This document shows positions 33,669 through 41,388 of a stretch of 41,388 nucleotides of DNA, one piece after another. Each line of letters starts with the position of its first letter. The stretch's first letter is position 1. The DNA is from Oscillospiraceae bacterium (GTDB lineage: Bacteria > Bacillota > Clostridia > Oscillospirales > UBA644): positions 1-41,388 of the forward strand of contig CACZQB010000052.1 in assembly GCA_902783255.1 (NCBI GenBank), in the 5' to 3' direction. The position numbers and the translations under genes are program-made. Below the pieces are notes generated by a model. The model had not been told where the DNA came from. It saw nothing but the letters and a program-made list of their open reading frames with translations, and searched no databases.

Positions 33669-34103
33669 ATGAAAATACTGGCAGTTGATTACGGACTGGC
33701 GAGGACCGGTCTTGCCGTAAGCGATGCTACCGCAACTATCGCAACGCCTTTGTCTTGTATTCCTTCCAGAAATGAAGACAGAATGTTTGACGCGCTTCTC
33801 GGCGTTATTGACGATATAAAACCGGATAAAATAATAATCGGTCTGCCCTTGCGCACAGATATGCGGCAGAGCGAAATGTCCGTAAAGGTTTCCGCTTTTC
33901 GTGAAAGACTGAGAAATGCAACGGGCATGGATATCGAGCTTTATAACGAAATGTATACGACCGTTATTGCATCAAGGCTTCTTCATCAGAACGAAAAAAA
34001 ATCAAAGGAACAGCGCGGCATAATAGACAGTGCCGCAGCTGCGGTGCTTTTGCAGGATTACCTTGACAAAATTAACAGACAGCAAAAAGGAGAGTTGTTA
34101 TGA
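33669..34103 (+). CDS. ruvX: RuvX/YqgF-family putative Holliday junction resolvase
   Basis: This is a 144-residue RNase H-fold nuclease of the YqgF family, acting in pre-rRNA processing or recombination. The N-terminal MKILAVDYGLARTGLAVSD carries the first catalytic Asp. KIIIGLPLRTDMRQSEMS and the acidic YNEMYTT segment follow, with DSAAAAVLLQDYL near the end supplying the last Asp. The ATG at 33669 gives the standard N-terminus; a TTG at 33654, overlapping the acpP stop, is also in frame. No good Shine-Dalgarno is visible for either. The gene overlaps the isomerase gene by four bases. Confidence 0.9.
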   Translation: MKILAVDYGLARTGLAVSDATATIATPLSCIPSRNEDRMFDALLGVIDDIKPDKIIIGLPLRTDMRQSEMSVKVSAFRERLRNATGMDIELYNEMYTTVIASRLLHQNEKKSKEQRGIIDSAAAAVLLQDYLDKINRQQKGELL

Positions 34104-35581
34104 TCAATATTCCTGAAGTGAAAACAGGTATCGTTGCCGTAAGCAGAGACTGTTTTCCGATGTCTCTCAGTAAAAAAAGAAGAGAAAAAGTTGTTGAAGA
34201 GTGCAGAAAAATAAACTGCCCTGTATTTGAGGCGCAGACTCTCGTTGAAAACGAAAGCGACGCAATGAAGGCTCTTGCGGAGCTTGATCTTGCCGGCGTA
34301 AATGCGCTTGTTGTCTTCCTCGGCAATTTCGGACCGGAAGGCCCCGAAACCATGATTGCACAGAAATTCAACGGTCCCGTAATGTTTGTTGCCGCAGCGG
34401 AAGAATCCGACGGCGACCTTATAGACGGACGCGGAGACGCGTATTGCGGCATGCTGAGCATGTCGGTAAACATGCTTCTCAGAAAGATCAATCCGTATAT
34501 CCCCGAATATCCGGTAGGCACGGCAGACGAAGTGGCAAAAATGATTGCTGAATTCAATGAAATTGCAAGAATATATATCGGCGTTAAAAACCTTAAAATA
34601 ATATCGTTCGGTCCCCGTCCTTTTGATTTTGTGGCATGCAACGCGCCGATAAAACAGCTTTATGATTTAGGGGTAGAAGTCCAGGAAAATTCCGAGCTTG
34701 ACCTTTTCGCTTCGTTCAACGAGCATAAAAACGATGAACGCATACCGTCAGTTGCAAAAGAAATGGCGGAAGAGCTCGGCAAAAACGGCAATACATACCC
34801 GTCCATCCTCGAAAAACTCGCACAGTATGAGATCACTCTCCTCGACTGGGCAGAGGCAAACAAGGGCGCAAGCAAATATGTTGTTTTTGCAAATAAGTGC
34901 TGGCCCGCTTTTCAGACGCAGTTCGGTTTTGTTCCGTGCTATGTGAATTCACGTCTTGCATCCCGAGGCATTCCAGTTGCATGCGAAGTTGATATTTACG
35001 GCGCGCTTTCCGAATTCATTTTGCAGTGCGCAACACAGTCACCCGTAACGCTTCTTGATATCAACAATACGGTTCCTAAAGATATGTATGAAAAGAATAA
35101 AGTCGACGGATTCAAACAGACCGATCTTTTCATGGGCTTCCATTGCGGAAATACTGCTTCTTGCATGATAAAAAGCCCTGTAATGAAATATCAGCTCATC
35201 ATGAAACGCACTCTTGAACCCGACAGCGAACCGAATATTTCCCGCGGCACACTTGACGGAGCGATCAAAGACGGTGATGTTACAATTTTCAGACTTCACG
35301 GTTCTGCCGACGGCAAGCTGCGAACATATATGGCTCAGGGTGAAGTTCTTAATATTGACCCAAAATCGTTCGGCTCTATAGGCGTTTTCGGAATAAAGGA
35401 AATGGGACGTTTTTACAGACATGTTCTTATTCAGAACGGTTTTCCGCATCATGCAGGAGTAGGCTTTGCCCATTGCGGAAAAACGCTTTTTGCGGCAATG
35501 AGACTTCTCGGAGTTGAAAATATTTACTATAATCAGCCAAAAGAATTGCCGTATCCCACAGAAAACCCGTTCACAAGATAA
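34100..35581 (+). CDS. L-fucose/L-arabinose isomerase-like protein
   Basis: This encodes 493 residues and resembles the fucose/arabinose isomerase superfamily. The N-terminal domain has VVFLGNFGPEGPETMIAQ and a nucleotide-binding-like beta/alpha pattern. The middle domain has ACEVDIYGALSEFILQ and LLDINNTV, where the family supplies the metal-binding Glu and Asp. The C-terminal region has MGFHCGNTASC and a terminal FPHHAGVGFAHCGKTLF with a conserved-looking His. It probably interconverts an aldose and a ketose; the sugar cannot be named. AAAGGAG is upstream, and the ATG overlaps the ruvX stop (ATGA). It ends at a strong terminator. Confidence 0.82.
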   Translation: MINIPEVKTGIVAVSRDCFPMSLSKKRREKVVEECRKINCPVFEAQTLVENESDAMKALAELDLAGVNALVVFLGNFGPEGPETMIAQKFNGPVMFVAAAEESDGDLIDGRGDAYCGMLSMSVNMLLRKINPYIPEYPVGTADEVAKMIAEFNEIARIYIGVKNLKIISFGPRPFDFVACNAPIKQLYDLGVEVQENSELDLFASFNEHKNDERIPSVAKEMAEELGKNGNTYPSILEKLAQYEITLLDWAEANKGASKYVVFANKCWPAFQTQFGFVPCYVNSRLASRGIPVACEVDIYGALSEFILQCATQSPVTLLDINNTVPKDMYEKNKVDGFKQTDLFMGFHCGNTASCMIKSPVMKYQLIMKRTLEPDSEPNISRGTLDGAIKDGDVTIFRLHGSADGKLRTYMAQGEVLNIDPKSFGSIGVFGIKEMGRFYRHVLIQNGFPHHAGVGFAHCGKTLFAAMRLLGVENIYYNQPKELPYPTENPFTR

Positions 35582-35595
35582 AAATAATTGATTTT

Positions 35596-35630
35596 TCGGC
35601 TCGGAAATAATATTTCGAGCCGATTTTTTT
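35596..35630 (+). terminator. intrinsic terminator after the isomerase gene
   Basis: TCGGCTCG (35596-35603) pairs with CGAGCCGA (35616-35623), and AT-rich bases extend toward the loop. Seven T follow (35624-35630). It lies 15 bases after the stop codon. Confidence 0.9.
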
Positions 35631-35716
35631 ATTGGTATCGTTTATTCGTAAATAACAAGGGAAAAAGAGCGTATTCTCATGACGATGCTTTTTATACGAA
35701 TTCCCGTTTTTTTTCC

Positions 35717-35745
35717 TTGACAAAATGTAGTATATATGATATATT
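35717..35745 (+). promoter_or_regulatory. promoter of the solute-binding lipoprotein gene
   Basis: TTGACA (35717-35722), a 17-base spacer and TATATT (35740-35745). Start is predicted near 35752, about 44 bases before the ATG at 35796, which has GGAGGGG just upstream. Confidence 0.8.
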
Positions 35746-35795
35746 ATATTTATGCATAATAACAAAAGACATTTTTGTCTTATCGGAGGGGTTAT

Positions 35796-37217
35796 ATGAA
35801 AAAAATTGCCAAATTATTAATTGTGGTCATGCTTTTTTCGCTTATCGCAACAGCCTGCGCAGAGGAAAGCGAAGAAGTGTTTGACCTTGAATTTGAAAGA
35901 TCGGGCGGCGAACTTGATCTTGAAGGACGCACCATTGTGTATGAGTTCGGTATGGATCCTGCCGTTCTTGACATTCCTACATGTCTCGGTTATGAAATGG
36001 ATACCCAGTTCGCTGATCTTGCACTGGCGCGCCTGAAAAAAACGCAAAGCGATCTTAACTGTACTCTTGATATAAGATATACAAACAACTACAATTCATG
36101 CCGTCAGTTCGTTGCGGCATCTACATCAGGCATGTTCATGTGCGATATTATTTCAGGTATATCAGATATGTGGGCGGATGTAGCAAGGATCGGAATGCTT
36201 GTAGGACTGAGCGAGCTTGAAGATTTCATAGATTTCAGAAACGAAGAAAAATGGGGCCATACAAGCATGCTTGAGGTCATTTATTATGAGGACGACCTTT
36301 ACGGCATTGTTCCGATGCTCTGGCCCGAAATATCCGTAACTTTCGGTAGTCCAATCGTGATCAACGAAAATCTGATTGCAACTCTCGGCGAACCTGATCC
36401 CAGAGATCTTCTTGAAAACGGACAGTGGACATGGGATACTTTTGACGACTGTCTCGGCAGATACTATATTGAAGAGGCAGGAACGGTAAAGCAGTATTCT
36501 CTTACCGCAGGCACCGGCACTTTCGGCGTCATGTTTGTGCTGTCAAACGGATCGCATTATATAGAATACGATAATTCGGGCGAAATGGTCTGCGGATTTT
36601 ACTCAAACGAGGCAATGAAAGCAATGCAGAAGGGCATTGATATCTTCTACGGACCGAACGGCCATACAATAGACAGCACGACCGATGTTACCACGGCGCT
36701 TTTGGGCGATAAAACTGTCCTCGGATCCCTCGGATCAAGCAATATCATAGGCATCAACGGAAAAATAGCAAAACAGATGGATAATTTCGGTCTCGTAAGC
36801 TGGCCGTGCGGCCCGGATGTTGAGCCTGGATATATAGTAGGTCAGCATGCAAATATCGATAACTGCATTTCTTTCTCAAGAATGTCAGACAATCCGGAAG
36901 CGTGTGCCGCGGTCATAAATGCGCTTTATGAACCGTTTGAAGAGTATCCTACACTTGATTCACTTATCGATCTTATGGATAAAAACTACTTCTTTGACAG
37001 ACGCGATGCCGAGGTCTTCTATAAGATGTGCTTCAATTCAGTATACAATTATTTCCATTATGCGCCGATGTACGACTTTATGCACGCATGGCTTTCTCCC
37101 ACAAAAGCCGTTTCGGAATACCTTGAACAGAATAAAGGCGTTATCGACGAAAGAATGAATGAATATGCCAGAGCCACAATGAACGGCATAAAGGCAGTAT
37201 GGGATGAAGGAAACTGA
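35796..37217 (+). CDS. ABC transporter extracellular solute-binding lipoprotein (family 1 type)
   Basis: This encodes about 473 residues. The signal peptide MKKIAKLLIVVMLFSLIATA ends at a lipobox with Cys21. The mature protein has the two-lobe sugar-binding-protein pattern: CRQFVAASTSGMFMCDIISG, YYEDDLYGIVPMLWPEISV, ENGQWTWDTFDDCL, and a C-terminal NPEACAAVINALYEPFEEYP region. Such proteins capture oligosaccharides for an ABC importer. The start at 35796 follows GGAGGGG; the frame is open from 35775 without a site. It is monocistronic, between its own promoter and terminator, with no permease or ATPase gene nearby, so its transporter must be elsewhere. The other binding protein in the window (40343) shares the WTW-x-T element. 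Confidence 0.88.
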   Translation: MKKIAKLLIVVMLFSLIATACAEESEEVFDLEFERSGGELDLEGRTIVYEFGMDPAVLDIPTCLGYEMDTQFADLALARLKKTQSDLNCTLDIRYTNNYNSCRQFVAASTSGMFMCDIISGISDMWADVARIGMLVGLSELEDFIDFRNEEKWGHTSMLEVIYYEDDLYGIVPMLWPEISVTFGSPIVINENLIATLGEPDPRDLLENGQWTWDTFDDCLGRYYIEEAGTVKQYSLTAGTGTFGVMFVLSNGSHYIEYDNSGEMVCGFYSNEAMKAMQKGIDIFYGPNGHTIDSTTDVTTALLGDKTVLGSLGSSNIIGINGKIAKQMDNFGLVSWPCGPDVEPGYIVGQHANIDNCISFSRMSDNPEACAAVINALYEPFEEYPTLDSLIDLMDKNYFFDRRDAEVFYKMCFNSVYNYFHYAPMYDFMHAWLSPTKAVSEYLEQNKGVIDERMNEYARATMNGIKAVWDEGN

Positions 37218-37232
37218 ACTGTCATTGACTAT

Positions 37233-37264
37233 AAAAAAACAGACCGTGTAAGGTCTGTTTTTTT
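37233..37264. terminator. bidirectional intrinsic terminator
   Basis: A 13-bp perfect stem (A7-CAGACC at 37233-37245 with GGTCTG-T7 at 37252-37264) and a 6-base loop lie between the convergent lipoprotein and RidA genes, serving both strands. Confidence 0.92.
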
Positions 37265-37269
37265 ATGTA

Positions 37270-37641
37270 TTATAGTTCGGCAATGACTTCTATTTCAACA
37301 AGAGCGCCTTTCGGCAGAGCCGAAACCTCCACGCAGCTGCGCGCAGGTCTTTCAGTCAAATATTCTGCATAAATACTGTTGAACGCTGCAAAATCACTTA
37401 TGTTTTTCAGGAAACATGTTGTTTTTACAACCTTTTCAAGCGAACTGCCCGATGCAGTAAGTACTGCGGAAATATTTTTGATCGCCTGCCTCGTCTGCGC
37501 CTCAATTCCGCCGTCTATGATCGTGCCGCTTGCCGGATCGATCGGAATCTGTCCCGATGTGATGATAAATCCGCCTGTTATAATTGCCTGTGAATACGGT
37601 CCGATAGCCGCAGGTGCGTTTTCGGTGCTGATGGTCTTCAT
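37270..37641 (-). CDS. ridA: RidA-family reactive intermediate deaminase
   Basis: RidA hydrolyses reactive enamine/imine intermediates made by PLP enzymes. The product has 123 residues and forms trimers in the known family. Features are APAAIGPYSQAI, FIITSGQIPIDPASG, and the C-terminal RPARSCVEVSALPKGALVEIEVIAEL, which contains the substrate-carboxylate-binding Arg. The start is ATG 37641, with AAAGGA 8 bases upstream; an in-frame TTG at 37647 is not needed. It is transcribed alone from the promoter at 37699. Confidence 0.94.
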   Translation of the reverse strand: MKTISTENAPAAIGPYSQAIITGGFIITSGQIPIDPASGTIIDGGIEAQTRQAIKNISAVLTASGSSLEKVVKTTCFLKNISDFAAFNSIYAEYLTERPARSCVEVSALPKGALVEIEVIAEL

Positions 37642-37698
37642 GAACAATGTCCTTTCTTCCTATATTGCATATAATATGATTTAATGCATTTTTTTTGT

Positions 37699-37727
37699 AT
37701 TATACATCACGGTTTGAAGAATGTCAA
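37699..37727 (-). promoter_or_regulatory. consensus promoter of ridA
   Basis: On the minus strand, TTGACA (37722-37727), a 17-base spacer and TATAAT (37699-37704), both perfect, about 58 bases upstream of the ATG. Confidence 0.85.
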
Positions 37728-37769
37728 TACAAACAATAAAAAACTATAATTGCCATGTTCTATTTGGAC

Positions 37770-37798
37770 TTGAAAAATACGTAAAAATCTGATATAAT
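37770..37798 (+). promoter_or_regulatory. promoter of the prsW-macrodomain operon
   Basis: TTGAAA (37770-37775), a 17-base spacer and TATAAT (37793-37798), divergent from the ridA promoter about 45 bases away. Start is predicted near 37805. Confidence 0.75.
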
Positions 37799-37848
37799 GT
37801 TAAAGACAGATTACAGTTCTGTTTATGCAGATAATTCGGGGTGTTTTG

Positions 37849-38568
37849 ATGTTTTATTATCTTTTGCCGTCTATTGCGGCGTATAATTTTATTCTTGTTA
37901 TTGCGGCGGTGATACCCGCGATTTTTTTGATGATCAAAGTGTATGCGTCAGACAGACTTGAAAAAGAGTCTCCAGCTATGCTTTGGACTCTTGCAAAAGC
38001 AGGTGTTTTTTCTTCGTTGATTGCTCTCGTCGCTGAGCGTGTTCTCGGTTTTTTCCTCGACCTGGCAGTTCCTCAGACAAATCCTTTATATAATGTGATT
38101 TTATATTTTTTCATCGTTGCGATTTCCGAAGAAGGGTCGAAATATTTTATGCTTCGGCGAAATTCGTGGTGGTCTGTAGAATTCAACTGTCAGTATGACG
38201 GCGTAGTGTACGCGGTTTTTGTTTCTCTCGGCTTTGCATTATGGGAAAACATAAGCTATGTTATGGCATACGGATTCGGAACGGCGATCATCCGTGCACT
38301 TACCGCTATTCCCGGTCATGCATGCTTCGGAGTTTTTATGGGCGTTTTTTACGGTATTGCAAGAAAATACGAATACGAAAATGCTCACGGCATGTCTAAG
38401 CTTTTCACGGCGCTTTCCGTAATCATCCCTGCCGTGCTTCACGGAATATATGACTATATCGCAACAGCAGAAACAGGCACATGGTATTTTGTGGGTTTTA
38501 TAGCCGTGCTGTTTGTAATATCATTTTTGCTCGTCAGTAAAATGTCCAAAAAAGACAGATATATTTAA
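37849..38568 (+). CDS. prsW: PrsW-family intramembrane metalloprotease
   Basis: This is a 239-residue polytopic protein with about eight helices. PrsW family motifs are intact: the EExxK motif in AISEEGSKYFMLRR (E94, E95, K98), GHACFGVFMGVFYG with a conserved His, and VLHGIYDYI with a second His. In Bacillus subtilis, PrsW makes the first cut in the anti-sigma factor RsiW; no anti-sigma gene is present here, so its target is unknown. The start at 37849 is preceded by GGGGTG; an in-frame ATG at 37825 has no site. It is the first gene of a four-gene unit. Confidence 0.88.
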   Translation: MFYYLLPSIAAYNFILVIAAVIPAIFLMIKVYASDRLEKESPAMLWTLAKAGVFSSLIALVAERVLGFFLDLAVPQTNPLYNVILYFFIVAISEEGSKYFMLRRNSWWSVEFNCQYDGVVYAVFVSLGFALWENISYVMAYGFGTAIIRALTAIPGHACFGVFMGVFYGIARKYEYENAHGMSKLFTALSVIIPAVLHGIYDYIATAETGTWYFVGFIAVLFVISFLLVSKMSKKDRYI

Positions 38569-38579
38569 TCAGGTGAATT

Positions 38580-39122
38580 ATGAGCGGAACGATAAAAATT
38601 ATCAGGGCGGATATAACATCTCTCGATACGGACGCCGTGGTCAATGCGGCAAACGAATATCTTGCTGAGGGCGGCGGTGTTTGCGGCGCAATTTTTGACG
38701 CAGCCGGCAGCAGAGAACTTTCAAAAGCATGCGATGCTTACGGGCATTGCGATACCGGCAGCGCGGTTATCACGCCCGGTTTTAAGCTGAAAGCAAAGTA
38801 TATCATTCACGCAGTGGGACCGCGATGGACAGGCGGCAGCAAGGGTGAACGCGAAAAGCTGAAGTCGGCATATAAAAAAGCACTTGAACTTGCATGTCAA
38901 TATCATTGTAAATCAATCGGTTTTCCTCTTATATCTGCAGGAATATTCGGATACCCGGTATCTTTGGCATGGGAAGATGCTGCCGAGGCATGCGAAGAAT
39001 TTTTTGCTGAATATGATGATTGCAGGATCAGTATAGTTTTTGCCGTTTTAAGCGATGAAATATATGCCGTCGGCGAAAAAATACTTCGCCAACAAAATTC
39101 TGAAACTGATCCCTCAAATTAA
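38580..39122 (+). CDS. macrodomain protein (O-acetyl-ADP-ribose deacetylase type)
   Basis: This 180-residue single macrodomain binds ADP-ribose or its esters. Landmarks are DAVVNAANEYLAEGGGVCGAIFDAAG (residue region about 18-45; the catalytic-site Asn pair and glycine loop), YIIHAVGPRW, and the phosphate-binding IGFPLISAGIFGYP. The pattern fits the MacroD/YmdB deacetylase group. AGGTGA precedes the ATG, 11 bases after prsW. No ADP-ribosyltransferase or sirtuin gene is adjacent, so the substrate source is unknown. Confidence 0.93.
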   Translation: MSGTIKIIRADITSLDTDAVVNAANEYLAEGGGVCGAIFDAAGSRELSKACDAYGHCDTGSAVITPGFKLKAKYIIHAVGPRWTGGSKGEREKLKSAYKKALELACQYHCKSIGFPLISAGIFGYPVSLAWEDAAEACEEFFAEYDDCRISIVFAVLSDEIYAVGEKILRQQNSETDPSN

Positions 39123-39150
39123 TAATTTATTGAATTATAAAGGAGAAAAA

Positions 39151-39597
39151 ATGCGGGGTTTATTTATATATTACTCTTTCAGCGGCAACGGGGATGTTGT
39201 AGCGAAAAAAATGAAAGAATTAGGTTTTGAGGTAAGAAAAGCTGAATCGTCTTTTAAATTAAGCAGAAAGTTCCTGCCTCAAATGCTCAAAGGAGGCTTT
39301 TCGGCGCTCATCGGTCAAAAACCTCCGCTTGAAAACTATAATAGCGATATCAGCAATTTTGATACCGTTTGCATAGGTTCGCCGATATGGAACGGCAGGC
39401 TTGCAAGCCCCGTCAACACTGTTCTTGAAAAAACGGATCTGAGCGGCAAAAAGGTCGTTTTTATCCTTTACAGCGGAAGCGGTTTTGCCAAAAAAGCGGA
39501 AGAAAAGATCAAAAAGCTTTATCCTGATGCAGTCATTATCCACCTTGCTCAGCCTAAAGACAATCCCGACCGTCTATTAAAACTTGAGGAGATATAA
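39151..39597 (+). CDS. flavodoxin-like protein
   Basis: This encodes 148 residues with a flavodoxin fold. The N-terminal LFIYYSFSGNGDVVAKKM supplies the FMN-phosphate loop (SFSGNGD in the T/S-x-T-G-N-T position), and the middle IGSPIWNGRLASPVNT matches the G-S/T-P-x-W flavin loop. A later VVFILYSGSGFAKKAEEKI is also typical. It is probably a redox partner or an NAD(P)H-quinone-type protein. The start at 39151 has AAAGGAG 7 bases upstream; the frame is open from 39055 but that would overlap the macrodomain gene. It precedes a membrane protein by 11 bases. Confidence 0.88.
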   Translation: MRGLFIYYSFSGNGDVVAKKMKELGFEVRKAESSFKLSRKFLPQMLKGGFSALIGQKPPLENYNSDISNFDTVCIGSPIWNGRLASPVNTVLEKTDLSGKKVVFILYSGSGFAKKAEEKIKKLYPDAVIIHLAQPKDNPDRLLKLEEI

Positions 39598-39608
39598 AGG
39601 AAAGATAA

Positions 39609-40268
39609 ATGAAATACGGAGAATCTCTTTTTGACATACTGTATCTCGTTTTTACAATAACAGCAGGGATCATAATTCTGATAAAAGCGCGGAACAAAAC
39701 CGAAAAAATGATGGGCATTGCCGCTCTTATTCTCGGCTGCGGCGACGCATTTCATCTCGTGCCAAGGGTCCTTAATTATTTTGTCGATGCCGATTTTACC
39801 TCCGCTCTCGGTATCGGTAAGCTGGTAACATCAATCACAATGACTGTCTTTTACATTATCCTCTGGTTTATCGGACTTTCTGTTTACAATTTAAACAGTA
39901 AAACATATCTTTCTTCTGCGGTTATATCTGCTGCGGTGATACGTGTTGCACTTTGCCTCTTTCCGCAAAACAGGTGGATCGAAAACAGCAGCGATATGAC
40001 ATGGGGAATAATAAGAAATATTCCTTTTGTTGCATTAGGTATAATTGTGATAATTCTCTTTTTCAATCATCAGAAAGAAATAGGCAGATTCAGGCTTATC
40101 TGGCTCTGGATCACGCTGTCATTCGCATTTTATATCCCTGTCGCGGTTTTTGCGGGCATTATTCCGATTCTCGGTATGCTTATGCTGCCCAAAACAATTT
40201 GCTATATAATAATTGTTTTAACATTTCTTTTATCAGTCTTAAAAGACGATCCGGTTAAAACAGAATAA
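39609..40268 (+). CDS. hypothetical membrane protein with about seven helices
   Basis: This encodes 219 residues, mostly hydrophobic, with about seven predicted membrane segments and short polar loops. One helix carries a histidine in ILGCGDAFHLVPRVLNYF. I do not recognise the family with confidence. AAAGGAAAG precedes the ATG, and the gene follows the flavodoxin gene closely, so membrane-associated redox or sensing would be compatible but unproven. It ends at the convergent terminator at 40287. Confidence 0.7.
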   Translation: MKYGESLFDILYLVFTITAGIIILIKARNKTEKMMGIAALILGCGDAFHLVPRVLNYFVDADFTSALGIGKLVTSITMTVFYIILWFIGLSVYNLNSKTYLSSAVISAAVIRVALCLFPQNRWIENSSDMTWGIIRNIPFVALGIIVIILFFNHQKEIGRFRLIWLWITLSFAFYIPVAVFAGIIPILGMLMLPKTICYIIIVLTFLLSVLKDDPVKTE

Positions 40269-40286
40269 ACGCTTTGTGAAACTGTT

Positions 40287-40330
40287 GCAATAAAATGTGC
40301 GGAAGATTTTCCTTCCGCACATTTTATTGC
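40287..40330. terminator. long bidirectional terminator between convergent genes
   Basis: A perfect 19-bp inverted repeat (40287-40305 with 40312-40330) around a 6-base loop, containing TTTTATTG and its A-rich counterpart. It lies between the stop codons of the genes ending at 40268 (plus) and 40343 (minus). Confidence 0.85.
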
Positions 40331-40342
40331 TTTACAGTATTG

Positions 40343-41388
40343 TCATTCTACATAATCGTTATAAAGCTTGTCAAGACTTGCCTGCATTTTATCGCCGATG
40401 CTTTCAAGCGTTTCAGCCACGGAGGCGGTGCCTCTCGTCATTGCAAGCAGTCTCGGCTGAAGAACATCCGTAAAAGGGGTGTATGCTGTGTAATCGAAAA
40501 ACGCTTCGTCTCTCAGAATCTGGAAATAATCAAAAGATTCTTCGGTAAAAAATGTCGTTCTTCTGAAATCGTCCTGCCATGTTTCCGTGGTTTCTCCCGG
40601 TAATGGCTGGAACATATACGGAAGCAGTATTTCCATTACATTTGGGTCTGTGTTGAGAGTGGCATACATAAATCTTGTCCAGAATGAATATGCGGTTCTT
40701 GATTTTGTGCCTGCTCCGCTCGGTCCTTCGGGGAAATATATCCATTCGTACGCCTCTTCCATTCTGTAAGAAAGATTGTCCGCTCCTTCGTCCGAAAGAC
40801 CCAAATGCGTATATTCTACAAAAAATGCGCGTCTGTTCTCAATGAACGGGGTGATATTCTGCCTGTTGCCGCCGTCGCAAATCAGGTCTCTTTCAGCAAG
40901 ACTTACAAGAAAATTCATCGCTTCGGCAGCTTCTTTGCTGTTCAGCGCATAATAAAGTCTTCCGTCGGCGCCTTTTGTTGCAACTCTTGCGTTGTTTGAG
41001 TAAAGCGCAGCAAATTCGAGATACGGTTCGCTTGTATAAGCAAGCGCATACGTCCGTTTTTCGGGATCAGGGTCGGAAGTGTCATGTATCGCCTCACACA
41101 TTTTTTCAAGAGTCGCCCACGTCCATTCGCCCTGCTCGTCGAGTTCGTGAGGCGATGTCTGTCTGTAATTTGAAATAACTCTCGGGTTGAACCACATCGC
41201 AGGCATTGTGTCTGCTGCCGGAAATCCCCAGTAATATGAAATAATGCCGTAGTATTCACCGGCAAAATAACCGCCTTCAAGCATATTCGGGGGACCGTAA
41301 ATGCCTGAGTCAAGATCTATATCCATTCCCGAAAAAGGTATGAAATATCCGTTCTGAATGTATTTTCCGGTCACGATTTCATTGATTT
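40343..41388 (-). CDS. extracellular solute-binding protein (ABC transporter), N-terminus beyond the window
   Basis: The frame is open to the window edge, so the gene is truncated at its 5' end; a GTG at 41374 is inside the protein, not a real start. About 348 residues are visible. The pattern is that of family 1 solute-binding proteins: GEYYGIISYYWG, a DEQGEWTWATLEKMCEAIHD helix start, RLYYALNSKEAAEAMNFLVSLAE, and a C-terminal TASVAETLESIGDKMQASLDKLYND helix typical of their last helix. The ligand is probably a sugar or oligosaccharide. The signal peptide cannot be seen. It shares the WTW-x-T element with the lipoprotein at 35796, but the rest differs clearly, so the two are not a recent duplication. 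Confidence 0.85.
   Translation of the reverse strand, partial: INEIVTGKYIQNGYFIPFSGMDIDLDSGIYGPPNMLEGGYFAGEYYGIISYYWGFPAADTMPAMWFNPRVISNYRQTSPHELDEQGEWTWATLEKMCEAIHDTSDPDPEKRTYALAYTSEPYLEFAALYSNNARVATKGADGRLYYALNSKEAAEAMNFLVSLAERDLICDGGNRQNITPFIENRRAFFVEYTHLGLSDEGADNLSYRMEEAYEWIYFPEGPSGAGTKSRTAYSFWTRFMYATLNTDPNVMEILLPYMFQPLPGETTETWQDDFRRTTFFTEESFDYFQILRDEAFFDYTAYTPFTDVLQPRLLAMTRGTASVAETLESIGDKMQASLDKLYNDYVE

Noticed and set aside
40343..41388. The two solute-binding proteins (35796 and 40343) as a recent tandem duplication
   Set aside because: They share only short family-level elements such as WTW-x-T; overall sequence and length pattern differ and they are on opposite strands.

Overview
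The window reads as chromosomal DNA from a low- to mid-GC Gram-positive bacterium of the class Clostridia (Firmicutes/Bacillota), probably gut-associated. The reasons are AAGGAGG-type ribosome binding sites, near-consensus TTGACA-17-TATAAT promoters, a tetrahydrofolate (THF) riboswitch over folT and fhs (a Firmicutes hallmark), an Asp23/YloU-FakA pair, a DUF1934-argS pair, a DUF1385-prmC pair and several lipoprotein signal peptides. Genus and species cannot be called. No rRNA, tRNA, CRISPR array or insertion sequence was seen.

Layout. Positions 1-730 hold the edge of a phage-derived segment: two small phage-type genes and a short orphan coding remnant, closed by a bidirectional terminator. 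Positions 814-7202 are on the minus strand: a secreted 1.2-kaa coiled-coil protein co-transcribed with a membrane-anchored protein carrying terpenoid-toroid-like repeats, and a sodium:solute symporter. A divergent promoter region (7238-7327) leads into a THF riboswitch controlling an unusually long folate ECF-transporter S component (folT), then formate-THF ligase (fhs) and a YbaK-type deacylase, ending at a terminator near 10800.

Positions 10820-11100 hold two promoters around a structured RNA. From 11101 to 27236 fifteen plus-strand genes lie head to tail: Asp23-family protein, fatty acid kinase A, an FG-GAP-like lipoprotein, a two-component system, a DUF1385 membrane protein, prmC, ddl, a DNA cytosine methyltransferase-like fusion that lacks its catalytic cysteine, murI, DUF1934, argS, a MetH-like homocysteine methyltransferase, tadA and a GH4 glycosidase. 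The content is housekeeping (cell wall precursors, translation, lipid and one-carbon metabolism), which makes the methyltransferase-like pseudoenzyme between ddl and murI the main surprise.

Positions 27297-33336 continue with PspC, YitT, htpG, trmL, a CPBP-like membrane protein without the usual catalytic residues, and a PII-like protein overlapping a Kef-type antiporter. A strong promoter then drives acpP-ruvX-sugar isomerase (to 35581). A monocistronic solute-binding lipoprotein (35796-37217) and a minus-strand RidA are separated by one bidirectional terminator. Divergent from RidA run a PrsW-like protease, a macrodomain protein, a flavodoxin and a membrane protein. The window ends in a second, truncated solute-binding protein on the minus strand.

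The observations most worth a second look are the pseudo-methyltransferase fusion (19516-21138), the FolT with a roughly 180-residue insertion plus the clear mutually exclusive riboswitch pairing (7335-8576), the structured RNA before the Asp23 gene, the shortened MetH, and the secreted protein pair at 814-5567. I did not find a complete novel multi-gene system that I could defend.
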